Shown here: positions 10,573 to 21,302 of the stretch, piece by piece | Numbering within the stretch: the first letter of the stretch is position 1 | How the letters are laid out: each line of letters opens with the position of its first letter | Assembly: GCA_026315105.1 (NCBI GenBank) | Contig: CM048750.1 | Span: forward strand, 267,025,151-267,089,150 | Length of the DNA: 64,000 nt | Origin: Locusta migratoria | Lineage: Eukaryota; Arthropoda; Insecta; Orthoptera; Acrididae | Reading direction: 5' to 3' | The notes under the pieces: model-generated | The model's database searches: none | What the model saw: only the letters and a program-made list of their open reading frames with translations | Told to the model about the DNA's origin: nothing | Made by a program: the position numbers and the translations under genes

Positions 10573-12458
10573 ACAAATTTTATTGTCGTTCGGCTCTTAC
10601 AGCAAAAGACAACGTAACAAATACTTATATTTCTAAAGTGTTTAGATTACATAAGGTCAGCGACTAGAATCATTGTTAAAAAATTCTTCTATTGTGTAGA
10701 AAGTATTGTTTACTAGTATTCTATACAACTCATCTTTAAAGATATTCACAAGTAACTCTCTTAACTCTACACTTAGCTTATTGTACAATTTTAGTGTAAG
10801 AACTAAATAAGAGTTCTGTGACTTGGATAGTCTTTGATATGGCATGTCTATACATGATTTGTTCCTTGTGTTGTAGCTGTGCACATCCCTCTTCAAACTT
10901 ACATTAGAAATTCTATTTCCAACATACAGTAGAATATTATAGATGTACAAGTTTATTACTGTCAGGCATTGCAGTTTAACAAACTGTGTTCTTTTATAAC
11001 AGTAGAATGTCATTTACATGAGAACTATTACCCCACAATAACATTCAGTATGATATAAGACTTTGAAAGAAGCTAAATATGCTGATCCTACATAACTGTA
11101 AAGAACATGTTTCTTTAAAATTCTAATCAAATAGATGACCTTTGAAAGTCTGGCAGATAAATGTTTGATGTGTGGTTCCCATGTCGACTTGTTGTCAACT
11201 AAAAAAAAAAATTTAACACTTTCTAAGTCATTATTCTCTCTTAATCTAAAGGAAAGTGTTTGGGTTTTACTTTCATTTAGTAAAAAACTTCCCGAAACCA
11301 AAGTTAACACTGAGCAAGGGTGTTATTAACTATATTTTTAGTGTATTTAAGTCTGCACGTATTTATGAAAGATGGTAGGTCATTAATCATAAGTAAAAAA
11401 TACAGAAGTTCGAGTACTGACCCCTGTGGCACACTAAACCTAACATTAATTAGATCTGACTTCTCCTTGCCAATGCACACCGCTTGTTGAGGATTCTCAA
11501 TAAAGTATTTGAGCAAATTTATGTAGCTATTGGCAAATCCATAAGATAGCTTATTCAGCAAAGTATCATGGTCCACACAATCAAACTCTCTGCTCAGGTC
11601 ACAAAATGTAGCCTGAGGTAGTTTCCTAGCCTCAAACACTTCCAAAATAGAATCCATGGCATTCACTGTAGATTTACCTTTCAAGAATTCATATTGTTTG
11701 GCACTTATTAAGTTTGAGGTATTTAAGTAAATGCTAATTTGATTATACAAGATGGTTTCAAATCTTTTTGAGAAAACATGTGTTAATGATATTGGTCTAT
11801 AACTAGCAGGATACTTCGTATCACCTTTCTTATATGTAGGGACCACTCTGGAGATTTTCAGAACATCAGGAAACTTATTTTCAGTTAGGCATTTATTTAC
11901 ACAGTATGTTAAAGGATCAATTATGCACTCCATAATATTTTTCAATAAGTAACATAATATATCATAGTAATCGGCACTCTCTGCAGGTTTGAAATTTTTA
12001 ACTATTTTCAGAATTGTATCACCACACACCTCTGTGAAACTGTAAGTGCTACGATGGGGCCTTTCAAAATAGTTATCCATGAAGTTAAGGACATCTTCTG
12101 CAGGTTTGCTTGTAGTACTGCATATTTCTTCGATAGATTGAACACAGAATTTATTGAATTCATCTGGAGATATGGCAATATAATTTTTTCTTGATCGGCA
12201 CTGTGTGTAATAGAGTTAATTACACTCCAGGCTATTTTGCATTTGTTTCTAGACTTTTCAATGCTGGTTGTATTATACTGCTTCTTAGCATCAATAATAG
12301 CCTGCCTATAATTATACTTAGTACTCTTTGTACAGTTCAGATTTGCTGTTCTTGTACATACCAGAATAGAGCATAACAGTGTTTTTAATTTGGCTTAACT
12401 GCAGAGTATACCATTCCCTGTTCTTTTTTTCCTTATAACAACAACAACAACTACTACT
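10565..12458 (-). mobile_element. 5'-truncated CR1/Jockey-like LINE inserted in the errantivirus
   Basis: The minus strand carries an upstream linker (AKKQYN...NK-K-AW), the RT domain, and the typical C-terminal tail with LYIYNILLYV and VHSYNTRNK motifs. Endonuclease and ORF1 are missing, so the copy is 5' truncated. It separates the env remnant from integrase sequence of the same orientation. The integrase C-terminus and the env N-terminus are both missing at the junctions, so the insertion came with a deletion or joined two elements. Confidence 0.82.
10657..12080 (-). pseudogene. LINE reverse transcriptase, degenerate
   Basis: From 12080 down the frame shows RVVPTYKKGD, YRPISLTHVFSK, CDLSREFDCVDH (normally DLSKAFDCVDH) and VPQGSV, the standard LINE RT blocks. 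The FADD/YADD active-site box is replaced by YTKNIV, so catalysis is lost. After a frame change at about 11300 a thumb segment follows (WEPHIKHLSARLSKV). The tail from 11013 to 10657 includes the VHSYNTRN motif. Confidence 0.82.
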
Positions 12459-12464
12459 ACTACT
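12437..12464 (+). repeat. (AAC)n(ACT)n microsatellite
   Basis: A short run of AAC then ACT triplets sits at the boundary between the LINE and integrase sequence. Confidence 0.7.
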
Positions 12465-12819
12465 CAAGTACATAATCATCATAATTGTAGGTAACACTGG
12501 TGGGATCTCTCTGCAATATACCTGGTACGTTGCATCCTCTACCAAAAAATAACTCATGCGATGTATAATTCATAGCGCTATGAGGTGTGGTACTGAACAC
12601 AAAAACAGCATATGAGAGCCATTTATCCCAATTTGACTGCTCTCTATTGAAATAATGTCTTAGGAACTCCATTATAGTATGATGTGTTCTCTCCAGGGCT
12701 CCATTTAATTGTGGATGATAACACGAAGTCTGTACTCTTTCAATCCTTAACTGTCCGCACACTCTGTTCAGTGTGTCACTTAAAAAATTACTCTTGTTAT
12801 CACTAAGTAGTACTGATGG
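12465..12819 (-). pseudogene. Errantivirus integrase, distal core and C-terminal part
   Basis: The minus-strand frame contains an LLSDNKSNF motif (second catalytic Asp), then SCYHPQLNGALERTH (catalytic Glu in ALERTH), W-KWLSYAVFVFSTTPH and ELFFGRGCNVPG, all diagnostic of the gypsy/errantivirus integrase lineage. It breaks off at 12819 next to a 4-bp ATGG. The upstream half of the same integrase resumes at 13398 after an LTR. Confidence 0.85.
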
Positions 12820-13397
12820 TGAAGCGGGCGCATTTAATTAACCACGCTTCTAGGTAATGGTACGTAGTCAGTGGTGACGGAAAAGATGCGAGACTAAATT
12901 GTTTTCATACAATGATTTATTAAAAATGAGAAAATACACTGCATTAGATAGTTCTTTACGCTGGTTCTGGGAGGGTGTACACTACCCCAGCGATCGAGTT
13001 CGATGGCTGGTCGTGAGAGCGCGGGTGTTGGACGCGTATCCGCGGTAACGCGCGTTTTGTGTGCGGCGCGATAAATGCCGTACTGCAAGTCGTGACGGTC
13101 TTGCGGCGGTCGGACGGCACAGCACTAAACACTCGCGTGTGCGTGGGGAGCTCGCGATCAGCTCGACCCACGTGGTCCGTGGTAAAATGTCTGTACGGAG
13201 GAGCTGGGATACGTCCACTCGACTCCGTCCTATAGTGTGCACTGCCGGTCTCACTCGTCCGTTGCGTGAGCGCACGCTTTTTAGCACTGTTGCCAAAATC
13301 CCGCGTAACGGGAGTTTGGCGAGATGCACCGGAAATGCGTGTAGGCGAATCCTAGCGGCTGCGCCTCTGTCTGTCGCTTCTCAGTGTGGCTGCCACA
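12820..13397 (-). mobile_element. Solo LTR (578 bp) inserted in errantivirus integrase
   Basis: On the minus strand it begins TGTGGCAGCC and ends CGCTTCA, the TG...CA form of an LTR. The flanks are ATGG at 12816-12819 and ATGG at 13398-13401, a perfect 4-bp target duplication. Removing it restores continuity of the integrase frame across the site (VGIP side to SVLLSD side). A minus-strand AATAAA lies at 12917-12922. The inner half matches the 5' LTR of the neighbouring gypsy element at 19069. Confidence 0.88.
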
Positions 13398-13826
13398 ATG
13401 GTATACCAACTCTCAAAATTATTATTTCCACAAGGGCATGTACTACTGTATTAGTGTCCTACCTTTCTATCAGCTCTGCCACAAAGAACTTCACTGGAGC
13501 ATGCTGGAAAGTTAGAAAATATCGATTATTTCAATCTGTTGTACCGTTAGTGGACTGACACTATCAATATAACATCTTAATATCACATGATGACCACCTA
13601 TGGGTGCGTCGTGGAATTCCTGCAAAATTGCATCGTTTTCTTCGGCAGTTATTTCTTGCTGGGTGTCTGCCTCGACTGCTGCCTTTCCTATACTTTCGCC
13701 TGGTGCTGATTTGGAATCAGTCGAAACTATTGCGCTTATTGTTGATAGTGTGTCTGCAACCTGATTGTTGTATACAATTACGTAGTCATACTCCTCCAAT
13801 TTCAATCTGAATTTCATTAGGCGTGA
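13398..13826 (-). pseudogene. Errantivirus RNase H end, integrase zinc-finger start and core fragment (copy A)
   Basis: The minus strand gives FRLKLEEYDYVIVY (end of RNase H), ILQEFHDAPIGGHH (start of the integrase zinc finger) and a core fragment ending near LRVGIP. It continues across the solo LTR into 12819. A diverged second copy of this block lies at 19308-19669. Homology between the copies stops at 13826, where unrelated gypsy sequence begins. Confidence 0.8.
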
Positions 13827-14483
13827 TTAGACTCGATTGACGTCAGGGCAGGCGCAATGGCTGCGGTCCAGGGCGCGGTGATTGTGCGGCGGTCGGTGAC
13901 GTCACTGCGTGCAGCTGGTGGCACGCACTTGGTGTGAGCTGGTGCATGGCCGACTATTGACAGCGGCGAGAAGCTGTGCTGTCTGTGCGTCGCATGTAGC
14001 ACAGTGGCAGTTAATGGGCATAGCGCATTACACTGTGTTGTAGAAAGTCACTATCACTTTCGCAAACAATGAAACATATTAATAAAAAACTATGCCTGCG
14101 GCCACTTATTGTTCTTAGTTCAGCATTTAATGGTTTCATAGAAGCCCGACTCGGATGGGCGACGTGGTCTGGTCTCGACACTAGCGGCGGCGGATTCCAC
14201 GGAAGTGTGACGTACATGTTGATCCGGGCTCGATGCTCGCGGTAGCGGAGCTCCGGAGAATGTCCAGGTCACTCAGGTGCGGTGCCGTCGGGGCTCAGCA
14301 ATGTGTGCGCACCAAACCGACGCAGAAGTGCTAGCGGTACTCGATCTCATGGTAGCGTAGCTCCAGAGAGTGTAACGTGCGTGCATGCGTCAGTGTCCAG
14401 GTTCAAACTCGACTCCTGAAGCTCCCTAGAATCAGCTTCCCTTAAAGCGGCTTGCCAGGGACTGCATTTCAGCGGCGGGCGGT

Positions 14484-15465
14484 TCACCAGTCGAATATGG
14501 GCTGTGCGGTGCAACGCGATGATTCGACGGTACAGCATGGACATTTGAAATGGACTCGGCGGCCAATCCGCGTCACGTAGTTGGCCGGCAGCTGCGGCGG
14601 CAGCGGTACATGCAGCTGAGCTGGCGGAGTTGGGGCAGGCTGCGGCGCATGTGTCCGCCGGCTAACAGCTGGCTGGGGCGCGGGCAGGTGTGGCGGGGAG
14701 GGCGGAAGCGGTGAAGCGGGAACAGCTGGCAGCTGTGATGTGGGGGCGGCCTGCGGCGCACATGGCAACCCACTGACAGCCTGCAGCGCGTGCTTGTCAT
14801 CCACAGCTGTCTCTGTCTGGGTGGCTACGTGCGGCGCATTGTCCATCGATTCGTTCTCTGCCAGGTTGTAAAAGTGAATGGCATCTGGAGCGGACAGGTG
14901 TAGGCCAGCTTCAAATGGTCGATGGTAACGTTTGCCAAACTGCCGCTGCATTCTATCATGAACGTCTTGTTGCCGCGGGTAATCACGTGGTGTGGCCCAG
15001 AGTACGGCGGCCGGAGCAGAGACCGAACTGCGTCGGTGCGTAGCATGACGTGTGTGCACCTCTGCAGATTGGCGTGCACAAACGCCTTGGAGGTGCCGTG
15101 CAGTGTTGCCTGGTGCGATCGGAGGCCGGCCATGTGACTGCGTAGGCTTTCTGCGAGCGGTGGGGCTGCGGTGTCATGTGGCGGCCATGTGTTTTCCACG
15201 AATTCGCTGGGGATGGCGAGCGGTTGGCCATACACGAGGTTTCCACCGATGCGCTTATTTCATCTTTGGTGTCACTCACATGCCGAGAAGGACGAGGGGT
15301 AGTGCCTCCATCCAGGCGGCCTCGTGGCACGACAGGGACGCCTTCAGTGTCTGATGCAGTCGTTCCATCATACCGTTGGTTGCCGGGTGGTAGCTGGTTG
15401 TGCGGAGTCCTGCGCACAGTCAAACTGATGGCTGCAGTCCGTAGTGACGTGGCTGGGGTACCCAA
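14484..15465 (-). pseudogene. Gypsy integrase C-terminal and pol tail
   Basis: Frames on the minus strand carry an integrase C-terminal module: MLRTDAVRSLLRPPYSGPHHV and then TIDHLKLAYT (the GPY/F-type fold). A long Pro/Ala-rich linker follows at about 14560-14770, then the terminal TRIGRRVHF motif near 14560. At least two frame changes are present. The Pro-rich tail is usual for this lineage and is thought to be unstructured. Confidence 0.75.
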
Positions 15466-16322
15466 AGCATGCCACCCAGGTCTCGACGAAGGCGGTGGCC
15501 ACTGTTGGCGGTGATGTCGGCGATGGGCATGGCCTCTGGCCAGCGGGTAAAGCGGTCCACCATTGTAAGGAGGTAGTACTTCCCTTGGGACAGAGGCAGT
15601 GGCCCAACGATGTCCAAGTGGATATGGGCGAAACGCCCTTTCGTTTCGGGGAAGGTGCTGATGGTTGCGTGCACGTGCCTGTCAACTTTGGTGCGCTGGC
15701 ATGTTGTGCAGGTGCGTGACCACTGCCGGTAGTCCTTGCAGAGGCCCGGCCAGACGAAGCATGCGGCCACGAGCAACATAGTAGTGTTTACACCAGGGTG
15801 TGACAACCTGTGCACGCAGCCGAATGCAATGTGTCGTAACTTCTCCAGAAGGAACGGCCGATGCGTTCCCTTTGTGACATAACACCAAATTTTCTGGGGC
15901 GAGCCAGGGATCGGTACGAGTTCTAAGCGTAGGCCGCTGGTGTTGTTGCCATGAAATTTCATCAGTTCTTTGTCGTTCAGTTGTGCTTGTGCAATGTCGT
16001 CGAAATCCAATGGCAAGGAGATGGCGACACAGTCGCAGGACAAGCAGTCTGCAATGACGTTCTCCATCCTGGAAATGTGGCGGAAGTCAGTCATGAACTG
16101 TGACACGTACTCCAACTGCTGGAGCTGGTGTGGTGAACAGATGTTTTTGTTCGACCGGAAGGCAAATGTTATTGGTTTGTGAAGATCGTAAAGGGACGGC
16201 CTTCTATCGACGATCGAAAGTATTTCACCGCACAGTATAGAGCGAGCAGCTCGCGGCCGTAGGTGCTCCAGGACCGCTGCGCAAGGAGATGGCGACACAG
16301 TCGCAGGACAAGCAGTCTGCAA
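15368..16322 (-). pseudogene. Gypsy integrase zinc finger and catalytic core
   Basis: The minus strand shows H-H-C-C spacing (RLSHPGVNTT ... CTTCQRTK), a core start HIHLDIVGPLP (first Asp), a VDRFTRWPEA block, then in another frame CFGYPSHVTTD (second Asp). The distal part is damaged and the catalytic Glu is not visible. The 5' end of the open stretch falls inside the 268-bp duplication described separately. Confidence 0.8.
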
Positions 16323-16548
16323 TGACGTTCTCCATCCTGGAAATGTGGCGGAAGTCAGTCATGAACTGTGACACGTACTCCAACTGCTGGAGCTGGTGTG
16401 GTGAACAGATGTTTTTGTTCGACCGGAAGGCAAATGTTATTGGTTTGTGAAGATCGTAAAGGGACGGCCTTCTATCGACGATCGAAAGTATTTCACCGCA
16501 CAGTATAGAGCGAGCAGCTCGCGGCCGTAGGTGCTCCAGGACCGCTGC
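16013..16548. repeat. Perfect tandem duplication, two 268-bp copies
   Basis: 16013-16280 and 16281-16548 read identically from GCAAGGAG to ACCGCTGC. The unit lies in the RNase H/integrase junction of the gypsy pol gene. Since 268 is not a multiple of three, the duplication shifts the frame and inactivates pol. Identity is much higher than between other repeats in the region. Confidence 0.95.
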
Positions 16549-17214
16549 AGAGAGTTTCTTGGAGAAGAACCTGAGCGGTTGCCAGTTGCCACGGAAGCGT
16601 TGTTGCAGAGTGGTACCTATAGCGCTCTGGCTGGCGTCCACTACAATGGAGATCTTGGCGTCGTGTATGGCATGGGCGAGCAGCGCCACGTCAGCTGCCT
16701 CGACTTTGTCCGCCTGAGGCGTGGATCCGGCAGTCGTGATCAAGTGACCCAGGAATTCGATTTCAGCAATCACGAATACGCCTTTCCGCTGGTTAATGAA
16801 AATGCCTGATTCGCTTAGGCGCCTGAAGACGGTTGTCAGGTGGCTACGGTGGAGCTCTGGTATCTTCGAGAATACGAGGATGTCGTCCAGGCACGTGAAA
16901 CAGCAAGGCAAACCCCATAGGATGCCATCCAGGAAACGCTGCCAGGTTTAGGCAGCATTCCGTAGGCCAAATGCCATGAACATACTCTTGAAGAGCCCGA
17001 ATGGTGTCGTGATGGCCATTTTCTCTATATCCTCGGGTGCCACCAGAATCTCTGTGTATGCTTTCGTGCAGTCTACCTTGTTGAATACCGTCGTGCCTGC
17101 CAGAGAGTAATTGTACTCTTGCAGATGTGGCACCAGGTATCTGTCTGGCACTGTACTTGCATTGAGTGCATGGTAGTCACCGCATAGGCGCCAAGAATTG
17201 TCTTTTTTCGGCAC
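16225..17214 (-). pseudogene. Gypsy reverse transcriptase and RNase H
   Basis: From 17214 down: WRLCGDYHALN, VFNKVDCTKAY (first Asp), TPFGLFKSMFMAFGLRNAA. A stop follows, then from 16911 CLDDILVFS (YLDD active site with Tyr changed to Cys), a FLGHLI-type thumb, and RNase H blocks VVDASQSAIG, FFSKKLS and ENVIADCLS. One stop between 16911 and 16948 and the downstream duplication break the polyprotein. Confidence 0.85.
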
Positions 17215-17431
17215 TAAATGCAGGGCGGACGATCATGGGCTGCAAGATGGGCGGACGATACCCTGGTGTAACAATGTCTCAAACTCGGCCAGGAGTTGTG
17301 ACAATGTGGTGCATAGTCGGGTGTTTGGTCTCCTTTGGCACACTACATGGGCGAGTAAACTCGGGAAATTTATCCAGAATATCCGTACACGGCTTGGAGC
17401 ATGTGACAGGTTTCACACTGCAAATTATGGC

Positions 17432-17743
17432 CTATCTTTGTTGACCCACAATTTTCAATGTAGTCGTCGAGTCTATCAACTGTCCACGGGCAACATTGGT
17501 GAGCAACTTGTAGTGTACCAAGAAATCCACGCCTAATATTGGCACATTGACATCAGCGACAGTGAACCTCCAGGCAAACGCGCGGCATAATCCGAGATCC
17601 ACATCCTGATGGTTGGTGCCATACGCTTTGATTGACGAATTGTTCACCGCCGCGAGGCACAAAGTTTCCACCTTCCTCTTTTCATGCAGCAGGGACCTAG
17701 GAAAAATCAACAAGTCTGATCTGGTGTCCACCAGGTAGCTCAC
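17432..17743 (-). pseudogene. Gypsy aspartic protease, active-site Gly lost
   Basis: The minus-strand frame has SYLVDTRSDLLIFPR, where the usual DTGS is DTRS, and VPILGVDFLVHY near its end, the ILG-D-F motif of retropepsins. The domain lies between the gag zinc knuckle and RT, as expected. The Gly to Arg change in the active site would abolish activity. Confidence 0.8.
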
Positions 17744-17803
17744 CCCCCATGCACTTTTCTGCTACGTACAGACGCCTAGATATCATGCTGCATCTGGGTG
17801 TGT

Positions 17804-18836
17804 CTATGACCGGTTGCAGTTGGCATTTGGGTGTGAGCAGGGGGCGTGGCACTTCGTTGCGTCATTGCTGAAGTGAGCGTGGTACCAGCAGAGGTCGACC
17901 TGCCCTGACGTTGGCAAGGTTCTGTTAGAGCGGCTGTTACTGCGCCTGCATTGCCGGCTGTGCGAGCTGCGACACCTGTGGCCCGAATTCATGCTGCTGC
18001 GGTGAGTGCTGCCATCTTGCTGTGAGCGCGCCAACTGGCGCACATGCGTCGAGAGTGCTGCCACCTGGGCGGTCAGACTGTGCACTAGAAGGTGCAGGTT
18101 GCCATCAACTGTCGGGAGTGCTGGCTGCGTGGGTGGCCACGGAGTGAAGACCTGGGGAAGGTGAGTGGCATCGTAGGCTGCGGTGTCAGAGGTATTCGGC
18201 GCCGTTGCCAGTGCATCATGCACCCTGTCCGCCAAGTCCGCAACCGAGTCCACCTGCATCTCCATCTGCGCGGCAATTACTGCCTGCACCTGTGCAGGGA
18301 GGCTGTGCACCCAGATTGCATGAAGCATCATATCTGGCACCATCTCGTGCTGGGCGAGGCTCCACAGATGATGGAGGAACTGAGATGGTCGTCGGTCGCC
18401 GCATTCCCGCTGCTGTAGCAACTGTTGCTCCTGTGACGAGACTCGCCCGATGAATTCGTCCATAAGTCTTAGGTACGAACCTTGGGCGGCAGGGGCGGTT
18501 AACACGTCTCGTACTTCTGCAGCATAATTTTGGTCCAGCTGGCTCACCACTGGCGGAATTTCGTTAGGTCGCACTTGATATTGCTCAGAAAGGCGGCCTC
18601 CACCTGGCTGAACCACATTACTGGGTCGCGATGCGAAAAGGGTGGGGCAACCTGACCAGCACACGTCTTGTTGCCGCTGCAGAAACGAGCGCGCAAATTA
18701 GTGTGGTGGTGCTTTGTACACAGACGTGTTCTCCTGAGTCCGTGCGTGCAGAATGCGCCTGTAGCTCGTTCTCTAGCGCCTGGTTTCGCGCTGCAAGCTC
18801 CTCCACCATCTTCTTTAATTCCTCTAAGGTTGCCAT
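17804..18836 (-). pseudogene. gag: Gypsy gag with CHC zinc knuckle, frameshifted
   Basis: The likely start is the ATG at 18836, beginning MATLEELKKMVEELAARNQ, a coiled-coil N-terminus. Two frame changes lead into DPVMWFSQVEAAF (capsid start, typical 'WF-QVEA-F') and then a long capsid frame (18664-17804) with D-F-G-R and Gln-rich segments. It ends with CWYHAHFSNDATKCHAPC, the CHC-type knuckle of the CsRn1 group. Gag would form the particle shell. Frameshifts lie near 18620-18665 and 18540. Confidence 0.8.
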
Positions 18837-19053
18837 TGTAAATGTTAACGTGCAACAGGGAATAGCCACACAAAACAATTGTCACGTTACACAAATTAAC
18901 ATGACACAAACCAAAAAAATACTCGATAATACAAAAAGAAGTTCGAAAATTGTTCACGCCTGCTTGCAAGGGTGGAAATCTTTTTGTACAGTTCGCGGCT
19001 TTGAATCACACATAATTATAGTTCGTCACCACGTGTCCTTGCCTACTATTCAG

Positions 19054-19066
19054 GTCGGGGTCACCA
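19054..19066 (-). promoter_or_regulatory. tRNA primer-binding site
   Basis: On the minus strand TGGTGACCCCGAC begins two bases after the LTR end (CTTCA, AG, TGG...). The TGG start matches the CCA tail of a tRNA, which primes minus-strand cDNA synthesis. It marks 19069-19311 as the 5' LTR. Confidence 0.8.
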
Positions 19067-19068
19067 CT

Positions 19069-19311
19069 TGAAGTGGGCGCATTTAATTGACTGCGCTTCT
19101 AGGTAATGGTATGTAGGCAGTGGTGACGGAAATTATGCAAAACTATATTGTTTTCATACAACGATTTTTTAAATTTGAGAAAATACACTGCATTAGATAG
19201 TTCTTTACGCTGGTCCTAGGAGGGTGTACACTACCCCAGCGATCGAGAGAGCGTGGGCATTGGACACATGTCTGCAATAAGATGAATTTTGTGTGCGGCG
19301 CGACAAATGCC
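19069..19311 (-). mobile_element. Partial 5' LTR of the CsRn1-like gypsy (copy B)
   Basis: It aligns with the inner part of the solo LTR at 12820-13079 with frequent substitutions and small indels. Relative to copy A about 400 bp are deleted, from inside the LTR into the flanking integrase. The breakpoint carries a short shared TGCC, consistent with microhomology-mediated deletion. No target duplication can therefore be read here. Confidence 0.82.
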
Positions 19312-20276
19312 ACAAAGAACATCATTAGAGCATGCTGGAAAGTTAGAAGATATCGATTATTTCGATCTGTTGTAACGTTAGTGGACTGACAATATCGATA
19401 TAACTTCTGAATATCCCCTGATAACCACCTGTGGGTGCGTCATGGAATTCCTGCAAAATTGCAGCGTTTTCTTCAGCAGTTATTTCCTGCTGGGCGTCTG
19501 CCTCGACTGCTGCCTTTTCTATACTTTCGCCTGGGGCAGATTTGGAATCAATCGAAACTATTGCGCTTATTGTTGATAGTGTGTCTGTAACCTGATTGTT
19601 GTTACCTATCTTGTATACAATTACGTAGTCATACTCCTCCAATTTCAATCTGAATTTCATTAGGCGTGAAAAAGGATTGATATTACCGATCCACTGCAGT
19701 GGCTTGTGATCTGTACAAAAGCTAAACTTACAATGAAACACATATGATCAGAAATGCTTGACTGCCCAAACTATGGCCAATAATTCTCTCTCGATTGTAC
19801 TATAGTTTCGTTCTGCATTTTTCAGTTCTGGACACATAGACAACAGTAATATTTTTACCTAATTCTCCTTTACTGAGAACAGCTCCAATGGTGTCCTAGT
19901 TAGCACCCTTGGTAATTATAACTTTTTTTAAAACTCGGGATACTGTAGTATAGGTGGCTGAAGTAGCTTCTCCTTCAGCACCTGAAACACATTCTCTTGC
20001 TTAGCACCTCACTTGTACTTGACCCCTTTTCCAATAACTCATGAAGTGGCCTCGCCACTTTACTGAGACCACTCAGAAAACCACGGTTGTATTCGATTAC
20101 CCCCAAGAAGCTGTTTAACTCTCTTGTTGTTATAAACTGAGTGTATTCTGCCACTAATGTCAACTTATTTGGATCTGCTTTTAAACCTGTCTCTGTTAAG
20201 ACATGTCCTAGATATGTAACCTCCTTCCTTTAAAATTCACATTTATCAACCCGTAATTTAAAATGATGTTTCCTTA
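19308..20276 (-). pseudogene. Errantivirus RT end, tether, RNase H and integrase start (copy B)
   Basis: Minus strand: a TRELNSFLGVIEYNRGFLSGLSK tether at 20163-19975, FCTDHKPLQWIGNINPFSRLM and FRLKLEEYDY (RNase H end) at 19741-19343, and an ILQEFHDAPTGGY integrase start. The RT continues on the far side of a PIF/Harbinger insertion at 21303. Stops interrupt the frame. This is the second copy of the 13398-13826 block. Confidence 0.82.
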
Positions 20277-21299
20277 AGCCGGATCCACATGCAACAATCT
20301 ATCTGCGCAAATGTCTGTACAAATGCCTGTGCACACCAATTGTTGCGTGTGGACAGGTGTTTACATTGCTGCAAATTCTCGCACCCGATATCTTTCGGTG
20401 AAAAAAGAAACTAGGTAGTACAGGCTGCAATTGTACTGGCAAACGAATACAATAAGCTTTTTTTCTAAGTTTATTTTTGTCAGTCATGGAGGAAATCTTG
20501 TTAGGGTCACTATTTGCAATGTGTCTTGCAAGAGAAAAAATTGCAAACAAATTGCAATAAACAGAAATGGTCTAGGCATTGTCTGTTTAAAAGAAGGCAG
20601 TTGTCACATGTGATTCTACATCATGAGTTGGAGTGCAAACCCGAATTGATGTGGAAACTCATAATTATCTTATGACACTGTAACTCCTCACATACTATGT
20701 AAAGCCACTTGTATGAGGAGATATATTTCTCCACATGATCGTCTGACAGTTACATTAAGATTCCTGGTCACAGGAAGGACCTACAAGAACCTTGAATTTT
20801 CAACAGCAATTTCTAAACAAGTATTGAGTTAAATCATCCCCAACACTTGTGGAGCTATTTACGCTGCCCTGAAGAATGGTTACATGAAGGCAAGTAAAGT
20901 AGGCCTATCTTCTAACAAGATACAAATAAAATTGTCAGAGTTTTAGTTATGTTTGAAACACTGTACGCCTACTTCACTTTATATTATATATGTGGCCAAT
21001 AAGCTGCGGCTAACTGTTTCCCAGTCGGAATTTTCAGTTCTCAGCTATTTTCATCCTCTGTCAACATAGTAAACACACGAAAAAAGTATAAACTGAGACA
21101 AATTTTCAGCAATCTCCTGTCCTCACGTTCCAATTTGTCTGTGCAGATGTGATTTGAACCCACAGATTTGAGCAATTTTGCTCAAACCTCCAACTCCAAC
21201 TTCCAGGTTTGCACACATCTCATATCTGTGCAAATGTGCTGTCCACACGCAACGATTTGTGAGGTGTGCACAGACAGATCGTAGCGTGTGGACCCGGCT
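20277..21299 (+). mobile_element. PIF/Harbinger non-autonomous element with transposase relic
   Basis: The termini are AGCCGGATCCACATGC and, inverted, AGCCGGGTCCACACGC. They are flanked by TTA at 20274-20276 and TTA at 21300-21302, the 3-bp duplication typical of PIF/Harbinger. Further inverted homology (GTGCACA, CAACAAT) extends inward. The body is 1023 bp, too short for the usual two genes, and retains a fragment of transposase. Confidence 0.85.
20734..20895 (+). pseudogene. PIF/Harbinger transposase fragment
   Basis: The + strand reads DRLTVTLRFLVTGRTYKNLE, then SKQVLS, a stop, IIPNTCGAIY. This matches the N-terminal helix-turn-helix region of Harbinger DDE nucleases ('RLAVTLRFLATG-SY--L ... 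I---CEAI'). The catalytic DDE core is absent, so the element depended on proteins from elsewhere. Confidence 0.75.
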
Positions 21300-21302
21300 T
21301 TA

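Larger units (their letters stand above)
13827..19311 (-). mobile_element. Ty3/gypsy element (CsRn1-like), 5' LTR partial, 3' LTR missing
   Basis: Reading on the minus strand from high to low coordinates, the parts are: a partial 5' LTR (19311-19069), a tRNA primer-binding site, gag with a CHC-type zinc knuckle, protease, RT, RNase H, integrase and a pol C-terminus with a TRIGRRVHF motif. That motif and the CWYH-type zinc knuckle fit the CsRn1 lineage. The 3' LTR expected below 14484 is absent; instead the sequence joins errantivirus copy A at 13826/13827. GC content is clearly higher than in the surroundings. Confidence 0.85.

Noticed and set aside
13061..13558. 165-codon + strand frame across the solo LTR
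   Set aside because: It spans the LTR and antisense integrase; the minus-strand reading explains the sequence.
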